A stretch of 14,091 bases of DNA from an uncultured Lachnospiraceae bacterium (lineage in GTDB: Bacteria > Bacillota > Clostridia > Lachnospirales > Lachnospiraceae). The stretch is from NCBI GenBank assembly GCA_947631075.1, contig CANRJU010000041.1, positions 1-14,091 on the forward strand. The letters run 5' to 3'. Below, one piece after another: positions 1 through 6,759 of the stretch. Both the position numbers and the translations under genes were made by a program. How positions within the stretch are numbered: the first letter of the stretch is position 1; each line of letters starts with the position of its first letter. The notes below the pieces were generated by a model, which had not been told where the DNA came from, did not search any database, and saw only the letters and a list, made by a program, of their open reading frames with translations.

Positions 1-18
1 GAGGAATATTATGGTGTC

Positions 19-47
19 TTTACTTTTTTATAAAAAAATGTTACAAT
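19..47 (+). promoter_or_regulatory. Candidate SigA-type promoter for the regulator-ftsEX operon
   Basis: TTTACT at 19-24 and TACAAT at 42-47 are separated by 17 bases in an AT-rich stretch. The -35 matches four of six consensus bases and the -10 five of six. The expected start point is near 54, giving a leader of about 48 bases before the GTG at 102. It is the only good promoter match seen upstream of the first gene. The window starts only 18 bases upstream, so a stronger promoter outside cannot be excluded. Confidence 0.5.
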
Positions 48-101
48 CAAACGGGAAGAAGGAAGGTTACTTAGGATATTATTTAGTGTGGAGGTGTAGC
101 G

Positions 102-1196
102 GTGATATCAAACCAGATTTTGCAGAATACGATTGATGGGTTAAAGGGGATTACAAAAGTAGACATGTGCGTGCTGGACACGGAGGGGAAAGTTCTGGCG
201 GAGACTACGGTCGACGGCGAGCACGAGAAGCTGGGGGAGGCCATCGGCGCTTTCGTGGTGTCCCAGGCGGACAGCCAGACGCTTCAGGGCAACCAGTTTT
301 TTAAGGTATATGACGACACGCAGCTGGAGTATATCGTCGTAGCCATGGGGGATTCCGAGGAGGACTACACCATTGGAAAGATCGCGGTATTCCAGATTCA
401 GAGTCTTTTGATCGCCTACAAGGAGCGGTATGACCGGGATAATTTTATAAAAAATCTTCTGCTGGATAACCTGCTCTTAGTGGACATATATAACCGCGCG
501 AAGAAGCTCCACATCCAGATGAACGCAAGGCGCGTCGTGTACATCATCGAGACAAGCAAGGAGAAGGACAGCGAGGCGCTGGAGACTGTCCGGGGCCTGT
601 TTGCCGGCGGCATTCGGGACTTTATTACGGCGGTAGATGAGAAAAATATCATTCTGGTCAAAGAGCTTGCCCCGACGGACACCTATGAGAATCTGGACAA
701 GACGGCCCAGATCATTTTGGATATGCTGAACACGGAGGCCATGGCGCGGGTGCATGTGGCCTACGGGACGATTGTCAATGAGATCAAAGAGGTATCCCGT
801 TCCTACAAGGAGGCCAAGATGGCTTTAGACGTGGGCAAGATTTTTTATCATGAAAAACGGGTGATGGCATACAGCAACCTGGGGATCGGGCGCCTGATCT
901 ATCAGCTTCCCATGCCCCTGTGCAAAATGTTTATCAAAGAGATTTTTGACGACAGCTCGCCCAATGATTTTGACGAGGAAACGCTGACAACGATTAACAA
1001 GTTTTTTGAGAATAATCTGAATGTCTCCGAGACGTCCAGACAGTTATATATACACCGGAACACACTGGTCTATCGTCTGGATAAGCTGCAAAAGAGCACG
1101 GGGCTGGATCTTCGGACGTTTGAGGACGCCATTACGTTCCAGATCGCGCTGATGGTGGTGAAGTATATGAATTATCTGGAGGCTATGGATTTCTGA
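102..1196 (+). CDS. CdaR/PucR-type transcriptional regulator with C-terminal helix-turn-helix
   Basis: A 364-residue probable DNA-binding regulator of the CdaR (sugar diacid regulator)/PucR type. The C-terminal part, from about residue 295 to the end, carries the PucR-type helix-turn-helix: NVSETSRQLYIHRNTLVYRL at 307-326, then a long helix. The middle (about 130-270) resembles the degenerate GGDEF-like linker of this family. The N-terminal 110 residues look like a sensor domain, resembling but shorter than the diacid-recognition domain, with no membrane segment. The GTG start is preceded by GGAGG at 90-94 with seven bases spacing. The gene ends 16 bases before ftsE and is probably co-transcribed with it. 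Its ligand is unknown. A role in controlling the cell-wall genes behind it is inferred from position only. Confidence 0.85.
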   Translation: MISNQILQNTIDGLKGITKVDMCVLDTEGKVLAETTVDGEHEKLGEAIGAFVVSQADSQTLQGNQFFKVYDDTQLEYIVVAMGDSEEDYTIGKIAVFQIQSLLIAYKERYDRDNFIKNLLLDNLLLVDIYNRAKKLHIQMNARRVVYIIETSKEKDSEALETVRGLFAGGIRDFITAVDEKNIILVKELAPTDTYENLDKTAQIILDMLNTEAMARVHVAYGTIVNEIKEVSRSYKEAKMALDVGKIFYHEKRVMAYSNLGIGRLIYQLPMPLCKMFIKEIFDDSSPNDFDEETLTTINKFFENNLNVSETSRQLYIHRNTLVYRLDKLQKSTGLDLRTFEDAITFQIALMVVKYMNYLEAMDF

Positions 1197-1212
1197 GAGG
1201 TGTGACATTACA

Positions 1213-1926
1213 ATGGAGGAGAACAGATCCATTCCGATGATTTATCTGGACCATGTTTCTAAACAGTATTCTACAGGAGTAGACGCCCTGCATGACATAT
1301 CCATACGGATTGAAAAGGATGAGTTTGTATTTATAGTTGGTAAAAGTGGATCGGGCAAATCCACTTTTATTAAATTGCTCCTAAAGGAATTAAATCCCTC
1401 ATCTGGAAAAATATATGTGGCGGGCCGTCAGGTCACCAGTCTGAGCCGCAAGCAGGTGTCTCTGTACCGGCGGAAGATTGGCGTGGTCTTTCAGGATTTC
1501 CGGCTTTTGAAAAATAAGACGGTGTTCGAGAACATCGCGTTCGCCCAGCAGATCATCGGCATGACAAAGCGGGAGATCGCCATTCATGTCCCCATCATGC
1601 TGGAGATGGTGGGACTGACGGGAAAGGAAAAGGCGTATCCCGGAGAGCTGTCCGGCGGGGAGCAGCAGCGGGTGGCCATTGCCAGGGCGTTAGTGAATCA
1701 GCCGGCGATCCTGCTGGCCGACGAGCCCACGGGGAACTTAGATCCCCAGACGGCGTGGGATATTATGATGCTTCTGCAGGAAGTGAACAAGATGGAGACT
1801 ACAGTTGTAGTCGTAACGCATAATAACGATATTGTCGACATGATGCAGAAGCGGGTCGTGACTCTGGACCAGGGTGTTTTGGTGGGAGACGAGAAAAAGG
1901 GCGGTTATCAGTATGAGAGAGATTAG
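1213..1926 (+). CDS. ftsE: Cell division ATP-binding protein FtsE
   Basis: The ATPase subunit of FtsEX, an ABC-type complex that transmits ATP hydrolysis through FtsX to an extracellular peptidoglycan hydrolase. Visible motifs are Walker A GKSGSGKST at residues 43-51, a Q-loop in the VVFQDFRLL segment, signature LSGGEQQR at 146-153, and Walker B ILLADEP with D170 and E171. The 237 residues are slightly longer than the usual 228. The extra eight residues depend on the ATG at 1213, which has AGAGGTG about ten bases upstream. A second in-frame ATG at 1237 (MIYLDHVSKQY) matches the usual family start but has a worse-spaced ribosome site. The end overlaps ftsX by 14 bases, implying coupled translation. 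The motifs and the FtsX neighbour make the assignment secure. Confidence 0.96.
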   Translation: MEENRSIPMIYLDHVSKQYSTGVDALHDISIRIEKDEFVFIVGKSGSGKSTFIKLLLKELNPSSGKIYVAGRQVTSLSRKQVSLYRRKIGVVFQDFRLLKNKTVFENIAFAQQIIGMTKREIAIHVPIMLEMVGLTGKEKAYPGELSGGEQQRVAIARALVNQPAILLADEPTGNLDPQTAWDIMMLLQEVNKMETTVVVVTHNNDIVDMMQKRVVTLDQGVLVGDEKKGGYQYERD

Positions 1927-2824
1927 TGTGTTAGGTTACAGCATCCGGCAGGGCTTGAAAAATCTGAGGAAAAACCGGATGTTTACGCTGGCCTCGATCG
2001 GCACAGTGGCGGCGTGCCTGTTTTTATTCGGTATTTTTTATTTTGCCATAAGCAACTTTAAGCACATCATACAGACGGCGGAGCAGTCGGTGGGAGTGTC
2101 CGTCTTTTTTGTGGAGGACATAGGCGATGAGGGGATTCAGGCAATCGGAAACGCCATCCAGAGCCGGGACGAGGTGGATCACATTGTGTATGTGTCCGCG
2201 GAGGAGGCCTGGCGCAAGTTCCAGGAGGAGAATTTTAAGGATTCCCCGGAACTGGTGGACAGCTTCGGAGAGGACAATCCGCTGGCGGACTCCGCCTCGT
2301 ACGAGGTATATCTCAAGGACATAAGCAAGCAGGATACGCTTGTAGAATATATAGAGACCATCGACGGCGTCCGGGAGGTCAAGCGCTCCGCCGAGGTGGC
2401 CGGGAACCTGTCCAGCATGAGCAGTCTGGTAGGAGGCATTTCCGTGACGCTGATCGGAGTGCTGTTACTGGTGTCCGTATTTCTCATCCACTCCACAATC
2501 TCTACCGGCATCACGGTGAGAAAGCCGGAGATCGCCATAATGAGGCTGATGGGGGCGTCGGATTTTTTCATATGGTCGCCTTTTATTGTGGAGGGAATCG
2601 TGATCGGCCTGATCGGCTCCGCTATTCCCCTGCTTGTCCTGCTGCTCTCTTATGGGAGCATATTGGACTATATCACAGAGCATTTTTCGGTCTTTGCGGA
2701 CAATCTGTCATTTCTCAGCACCGGAGGCGTATTTTCCGTGCTGGTGCCGATCTCTCTGGCGCTGGGGATAGGCATTGGCTTTTTGGGAAGCTTTATCACG
2801 GTGAGGCGGAATTTATATATTTGA
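1913..2824 (+). CDS. ftsX: Cell division membrane protein FtsX
   Basis: The membrane subunit of FtsEX, which couples cytoplasmic ATPase activity to hydrolase activation outside the cell. The chosen ATG at 1913 gives 303 residues beginning MREISVLGYSIRQGLKNLRK, the typical amphipathic FtsX start. The reading frame is open further upstream, but that would extend it inside ftsE. Four membrane segments are visible: about residues 24-46, 177-200, 225-250 and 270-295. The large loop between the first two (about 47-175) is the expected extracellular domain that contacts the hydrolase partner. The start overlaps the ftsE end by 14 bases, and an M23 hydrolase gene follows 30 bases downstream, the arrangement expected for an FtsEX-hydrolase system. 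Confidence 0.95.
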   Translation: MREISVLGYSIRQGLKNLRKNRMFTLASIGTVAACLFLFGIFYFAISNFKHIIQTAEQSVGVSVFFVEDIGDEGIQAIGNAIQSRDEVDHIVYVSAEEAWRKFQEENFKDSPELVDSFGEDNPLADSASYEVYLKDISKQDTLVEYIETIDGVREVKRSAEVAGNLSSMSSLVGGISVTLIGVLLLVSVFLIHSTISTGITVRKPEIAIMRLMGASDFFIWSPFIVEGIVIGLIGSAIPLLVLLLSYGSILDYITEHFSVFADNLSFLSTGGVFSVLVPISLALGIGIGFLGSFITVRRNLYI

Positions 2825-2854
2825 CATCATGGGTTAGAACGGAGGGAATGAAGG

Positions 2855-4069
2855 ATGAAGGGAAGAATATTCGCGGCTGTTTTGGGCGGGATTTTTCTGT
2901 CGGCGGCGGTCTGCGGGCTGTCCGGCCGGGGGGCGGGAATCCGTTCGCTGGCGGTCAATTACGACGCCAAAATACAAGAGGCGCAGAATGAAAATAAGGA
3001 GTATGTGCAAAAATCGGAGGAGCTCCAGAAGGAAATAGAGGAAATGGAGCAGTCCAAGGAAGATACCATGGCCTACATTGAGAAGCTGGACCGGAAAACC
3101 ACGAAGCTGGGAGAGGAACTGGAGGTCCTTGCGGGGGAGATCGGGACGGCGAAAGAGGAGCTGGACCGGGCGGAGCAAGAGCTTGAGGCCGCGGAGCAGA
3201 CGGAACAAAAGCAGTATGATACGATGAAAAAGCGCATAAAGTATATGTATGAAAATGGAAACCAGGATTACCTGGAGATTCTCTTTAGTTCCCGCGACAT
3301 AGGGGATCTTCTCAACCGGGCGGAGTACATTGAAAAGATCGGCGATTACGACGAGCGGATGTTTGAGGACTACCAGAGGACGCGGGACGCCGTCGAACAG
3401 AAGCGCGAGGAAATCGAGGGGAAGTTAAGCGAGCTGGAGGGAATGCAGGAGGAGCAGACGGCGGAGAAAAACGCGCTGTCCGAACTGAAAATGAAAAAAA
3501 AGGAAGAACTCAAACGATATAAGGAGCAACTGGACATCTCCCAGGATCAGGCGATTGATTACGCCAAAAAGGCCGCGGAGGCGGAGGCCGAGGTAGAGCG
3601 TCTGCTGAAGGAGAAGCAGGCCGAGATCGATCGGAAAAATGCTGCGGGCGGAGGCGGAAGCGGGGGCGGGGACGGATCCCTGCGGTGGCCGCTGAACGTG
3701 TCGGGGCGCATTTCCTCCCCTTACGGGTACCGGAACAGTCCCACGGCGGGGGCCAGCACCTATCACAAGGGCGTGGATATCGCTGTGCCCATGGGAACGG
3801 AGATCGTGGCGGCGGCCGCCGGGACGGTGGTGACGGCTACATACAGCGCCAGCGCCGGCAACTATGTGATGATTTCCCACGGCGGACGGCTTTATACGGT
3901 TTATATGCACTGTTCCCGGCTGGCGGTCAGCGAGGGGGATACGGTCGCACAGGGGCAGGTGGTCGGCTATGCCGGTTCCACAGGCATCTCCACGGGCTCG
4001 CATCTGCACTTCGGGGTGTCAAAGGGAGGGGCTTATGTGGATCCGTTGGATTATGTCAGCCAGCCTTGA
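2855..4069 (+). CDS. Secreted coiled-coil M23 (LytM) peptidoglycan endopeptidase, probable FtsEX partner
   Basis: A 404-residue exported murein hydrolase. Residues 1-24 form a signal peptide (positive start, hydrophobic core). Cys20 is preceded by Val, so a lipobox is unlikely. Residues about 30-260 are Glu/Lys-rich coiled coil, including a KKRIKYMYENG segment like that in PcsB/CwlO-type proteins. A glycine-rich linker (265-274) leads into an M23 domain at about 278-404. Zinc and catalytic residues are intact: H304 and D308 in HKGVD, and H383 and H385 in HLHFGV. GGAGGG lies eight bases before the ATG. In streptococci (PcsB) and Bacillus (CwlO), FtsEX activates coiled-coil hydrolases of this layout. 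The position directly after ftsX supports the same role here. It could equally be named EnvC-like. Confidence 0.9.
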   Translation: MKGRIFAAVLGGIFLSAAVCGLSGRGAGIRSLAVNYDAKIQEAQNENKEYVQKSEELQKEIEEMEQSKEDTMAYIEKLDRKTTKLGEELEVLAGEIGTAKEELDRAEQELEAAEQTEQKQYDTMKKRIKYMYENGNQDYLEILFSSRDIGDLLNRAEYIEKIGDYDERMFEDYQRTRDAVEQKREEIEGKLSELEGMQEEQTAEKNALSELKMKKKEELKRYKEQLDISQDQAIDYAKKAAEAEAEVERLLKEKQAEIDRKNAAGGGGSGGGDGSLRWPLNVSGRISSPYGYRNSPTAGASTYHKGVDIAVPMGTEIVAAAAGTVVTATYSASAGNYVMISHGGRLYTVYMHCSRLAVSEGDTVAQGQVVGYAGSTGISTGSHLHFGVSKGGAYVDPLDYVSQP

Positions 4070-4117
4070 CCGGGCTGCGACGGATATGAATTCGATATAG
4101 AGGACGGTGTGGTTAGT

Positions 4118-5356
4118 ATGAAAAGAGAAGATAGAGTTAAGTTAGGTTTAGATGGTTTTGGCTGGTTCTACGCGGCGGGTCTGCTGACCGGAATTTTGAT
4201 CTGCGTTCTGGTTCTGTTTATTCTTGTTCTGACCGGGGTAATGCCCCGGTGGTGGTCCTCCGATGTGGCGGACGAGGTCTGGATGAGAGCCAGCGCCGTG
4301 GACCACTACATTGACAAATATTATTGGAAGCCGGAGGACGTCTCGGACGAGAAGATGGCGGATTACGCGGCAAAGGGCATGGTGTCCGCGCTGGGCGACA
4401 AGTATTCGTTTTACTTTACGGACGAGGAGTACGAGGACTCCATGAGAGACATCGAGGGAGAATTCGTGGGAATCGGAGCCGTGCTCATGAGAGACAGCAA
4501 GACCGGCAAAAAGTACATCCAATCCGTCACGGAGGGGCAGCCGGCCGCCCGGGCGGGATTAAAGGCCGAGGACGAGATCCTGAAAGTAGACGGGCAGGAT
4601 GTGTCGGAACTGACTCTCACGGAGACGACGGCGCTTGTAAAGGGCGAGGAGGGGACATCCGTTGTATTTACCGTGGCCCGAAAGGAAAATGGAAAGACAG
4701 TGACAAAGGAGATCACGGTGGTTCTCGGAGAAATTGTGAATCAGTCGGTTTCCTATAAAATGCTGGAGGGCAAGATCGGATATATTGACATAAAGAATTT
4801 TGACAAGGAGACGGTAAAGCAGTTCGAGGATGGCATCGCGGCTCTGGATAAGCAGGGACAGAAGGGAATGATCGTGGACGTCCGGAACAATGGCGGCGGC
4901 GCGCTGACAGCGGTAATCGGCATGCTGAACCGGCTTTTACCTGCGGGCAATCTGATTACGGAAAAGAGCCGGGCGGAAGAAGATATGAGGTTTAAATCCA
5001 CCGATGAGAAGCATTTTGACAAGCCTATGGCAGTGCTGATCAACGGCGGAAGCGCCAGCGCCTCAGAGGTGTTCGCGGGCACGCTGCAGGACCGGGAGGC
5101 GGCTGTGCTGGTGGGCGAACAGAGCTTTGGAAAGGGAATCGTTCAGGCGGTCTACTCGCTGGCGGATTCCTGCGGAGGCGGCATCAAGCTGACCACCGGG
5201 GAGTATTTTCTTCCCAGCGGGCGGTCGATTCACGGAAAGGGACTTACGCCGGATGTAAAAGTGGAATACACGGGCACGTCCAAGGAACTGGGAGCTGGGG
5301 ATGACAATCAGCTGGCGAAGGCGCTGGAAGTCATGGAGAAGGAAATTTCAGAGTGA
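4118..5356 (+). CDS. Membrane-anchored PDZ-S41 C-terminal processing peptidase (CtpA family)
   Basis: An S41 serine protease of 412 residues. It has a short cytoplasmic start, a membrane anchor at about residues 14-42 (WFYAAGLLTGILICVLVLF), a PDZ domain at about 105-195 and an S41 catalytic domain at about 205-395. The nucleophile is S314 in GGSASASE and the general base is K339 in FGKG, 25 residues apart as in E. coli Tsp and algal D1 protease, so it should be active outside the membrane. The start is uncertain. A GTG at 4109 in the same frame adds three residues, with GAGGA at 4100-4104 too close to it and somewhat far from the ATG at 4118. It sits 48 bases after the M23 gene. CtpA-type proteases in other bacteria degrade cell-wall hydrolases, so that neighbour is a possible substrate by inference. 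Confidence 0.93.
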   Translation: MKREDRVKLGLDGFGWFYAAGLLTGILICVLVLFILVLTGVMPRWWSSDVADEVWMRASAVDHYIDKYYWKPEDVSDEKMADYAAKGMVSALGDKYSFYFTDEEYEDSMRDIEGEFVGIGAVLMRDSKTGKKYIQSVTEGQPAARAGLKAEDEILKVDGQDVSELTLTETTALVKGEEGTSVVFTVARKENGKTVTKEITVVLGEIVNQSVSYKMLEGKIGYIDIKNFDKETVKQFEDGIAALDKQGQKGMIVDVRNNGGGALTAVIGMLNRLLPAGNLITEKSRAEEDMRFKSTDEKHFDKPMAVLINGGSASASEVFAGTLQDREAAVLVGEQSFGKGIVQAVYSLADSCGGGIKLTTGEYFLPSGRSIHGKGLTPDVKVEYTGTSKELGAGDDNQLAKALEVMEKEISE

Positions 5357-5377
5357 GTATTTTTGTGAGAGGCGGGG

Positions 5378-6583
5378 ATGAATATGAGGCCTGAGGGGTA
5401 TTATTCTTCCGGGGAATTTGCGCGCATGGCGCACATTTCCGTGCGCGCGGTGCGCTATTATGACAAACAGAATATCTTAAAGCCCTCTTTCGTCAGCGAG
5501 GCGGGGGCCAGATATTATTCCCATTCGGACTTTGTGCGGCTTCAGCAGATTATGCTGTTTAAGTACCTGGGTTTTTCCCTGGAGGACATCCGGGAGCTCT
5601 TGATCGAGGACATGGACGACGGGGTCCTGCAGCGGTCCCTGGGGCTGCAGCAAAAGCTGATAAGAGACCGGATCGAGCAGTTGCAGATGGTGGATCAGGC
5701 CATCAGCGACACGACCAAAATGCTCCGGGAAAATCATCAGATTGACTGGAGCCAAATGCTGGAACTTATACATCTTACAGGTGTAGAAAACAGCTTAAAG
5801 ACGCAGTACAAAAACTCCGCCAATATCACGGCCAGAATCCGGCTCCACAGCCTGTTTTCCCTGAATAAGCAGGGGTGGTTTCCCTGGATTTACGAGCAGT
5901 GCGGTATCCGTCCGGGAGCGGAAGTGCTGGAGATCGGATGCGGGAATGGAAAGCTGTGGCTGGAGAATTTGGACCGCCTGCCATCTGCCGTCCGTGTCGT
6001 GCTGTCGGATATCTCGGAGGGGATGATCCGGGAACTGCGCCGGGAGGAAAAACTGCAGGACGGGCGGGTTTCCTTTGATTCTTTTGACTGTCACGAGATT
6101 CCCTTTCCGGATGGGCAGTTCGACTGCGTGATCGCGAATCACATGCTGTTCTACTGCGAGGACATGAACCGGGTGTTCCGGGAGGTCCGCCGCGTCTTGA
6201 AGCCGGGCGGGGAGCTTGTGTGCGGCGCGTATGGAAAGGCGCATATGAGGGAAATCAGCGAGCTGGCGCGGCAGTTTGATCAGCGCATTATCCTGTCGGC
6301 GGAAAATTTATATGAGAGATTCGGAAAGGAAAACGGAGAGGATTGGCTGCGGCCGCATTTTGACTTAGTGGAGTGGAGGGCCTACGAGGATCGGCTGATC
6401 GTGGATCAGCCGGAGCCGCTCATCGAGTATATATTGTCCTGTCACGGCAATCAGAATCAGTTTATACTGGAAAAATATAATAAATTCCGTCAGTTCGTAG
6501 AGGGAAAATTGAGAAAGCCGCTGGAGATTACTAAGGATGCAGGGGTGTTTGTTGCGATGAAAAAAAATTCTTTCAAAAAATAA
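5378..6583 (+). CDS. MerR-type regulator fused to a SAM-dependent methyltransferase
   Basis: A 401-residue two-part protein. Residues about 8-78 are a MerR winged helix-turn-helix (YYSSGEFARMAHISVRAVRY, then YYDKQNILKPS and RYYSHSDFVRLQQI). A helical dimerisation stretch follows to about 130. Residues about 165-300 are a class I methyltransferase: motif I VLEIGCGNG at 183-191, an acidic strand end in VVLSDISEGM, and FDCVIANHMLFYCEDMNRVF leading to VLKPGGELVCGAYG. A C-terminal part to 401 has no recognised fold. The start ATG at 5378 follows GAGAGG; an ATG at 5384 is an alternative. It lies 21 bases after ctpA and before a terminator, so it is the last gene of the operon. The methyl acceptor is unknown. 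The methyltransferase may be an effector-sensing domain or a working enzyme. Confidence 0.88.
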   Translation: MNMRPEGYYSSGEFARMAHISVRAVRYYDKQNILKPSFVSEAGARYYSHSDFVRLQQIMLFKYLGFSLEDIRELLIEDMDDGVLQRSLGLQQKLIRDRIEQLQMVDQAISDTTKMLRENHQIDWSQMLELIHLTGVENSLKTQYKNSANITARIRLHSLFSLNKQGWFPWIYEQCGIRPGAEVLEIGCGNGKLWLENLDRLPSAVRVVLSDISEGMIRELRREEKLQDGRVSFDSFDCHEIPFPDGQFDCVIANHMLFYCEDMNRVFREVRRVLKPGGELVCGAYGKAHMREISELARQFDQRIILSAENLYERFGKENGEDWLRPHFDLVEWRAYEDRLIVDQPEPLIEYILSCHGNQNQFILEKYNKFRQFVEGKLRKPLEITKDAGVFVAMKKNSFKK

Positions 6584-6614
6584 TTTTATAAGCAAAATAT
6601 ATTTTGTAAGAAAA

Positions 6615-6641
6615 ATTTATTTCAAATTCTTTGAAATAAAT
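6615..6641. repeat. Perfect 12-bp AT-rich inverted repeat
   Basis: ATTTATTTCAAA at 6615-6626 is exactly complementary to TTTGAAATAAAT at 6630-6641 around a three-base TTC loop. It lies 32 bases after the MerR-methyltransferase stop and 13 bases before a GC-rich terminator hairpin. Just upstream, CAAAATATATTTTG at 6593-6606 is a perfect 14-base palindrome. The 6584-6654 stretch contains no gene. The repeat could be a weak first terminator, a transcript 3'-end stabiliser or a protein-binding site. The sequence does not decide between these. Confidence 0.6.
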
Positions 6642-6654
6642 CAAAAAGTGCTTG

Positions 6655-6678
6655 AAGGTGACGTTGCGTCACCTTTTA
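6655..6678 (+). terminator. Rho-independent terminator of the ftsEX-ctpA-merR operon
   Basis: AAGGTGACG at 6655-6663 pairs perfectly with CGTCACCTT at 6667-6675 around a TTG loop, and TTTT at 6674-6677 follows. The T run is short (TTTTATA), so termination may be partial and some readthrough into the rmlABDC genes is possible. The same hairpin lies between a weak TTGAAG (6652-6657) and TATACT (6677-6682). Those could form a poor promoter for the next operon, with 19-base spacing, but I do not rely on it. Confidence 0.75.
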
Positions 6679-6700
6679 TACTGTCCTTAATGGAGAAAAA

Positions 6701-6749
6701 AGGGCAGGAATCGGAGGAACGATTCTTCCCCTATGCTCCGGAACGGAGG
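6701..6749 (+). promoter_or_regulatory. Structured 5' leader of rmlA with a sequestered ribosome binding site
   Basis: Two hairpins are visible. The first has AGGAATCG (6706-6713) pairing with CGATTCTT (6720-6727), extended past one C-C mismatch by AGGG (6701-6704) with CCCT (6729-6732). In the second, CTCCG (6736-6740) pairs with CGGAG (6744-6748) around a GAA loop and covers most of the rmlA Shine-Dalgarno GGAGG (6745-6749). An identical CGGAG at 6712-6716, in the first hairpin, could pair with the same CTCCG instead. The two states are mutually exclusive. No known riboswitch class is recognised, and regulation is an inference from base pairing only. Confidence 0.4.
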
Positions 6750-6759
6750 TTTCAATGAA

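Noticed and set aside
11..136. A 41-codon open frame starting ATG at 11, with GAGGA at 1-5, overlapping the start of the first gene
   Set aside because: It spans the candidate promoter and runs out of frame into the regulator gene. Its predicted residues have no recognisable leader-peptide feature, and the window edge hides its context.
2908..2926. Cys20 of the M23 protein as a lipobox cysteine
   Set aside because: The residues before it are Ala-Ala-Val. Val at the position just before Cys does not fit the lipobox, so an ordinary signal peptide is more likely.
2572..2991. Alternate-frame + strand open frame across ftsX and the M23 gene
   Set aside because: It overlaps two well-supported genes, including the M23 signal peptide, and has no domain content.
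4066..4101. TTGACC followed by TATGAA or TATAGA as an internal promoter for the S41 protease
   Set aside because: Spacings of 13 and 24 bases do not suit SigA.
6652..6682. TTGAAG/TATACT as a promoter for rmlA
   Set aside because: The spacing is 19 bases, the -35 is weak, and the pair straddles a clear terminator stem. I found no better rmlA promoter, so its position is left open.
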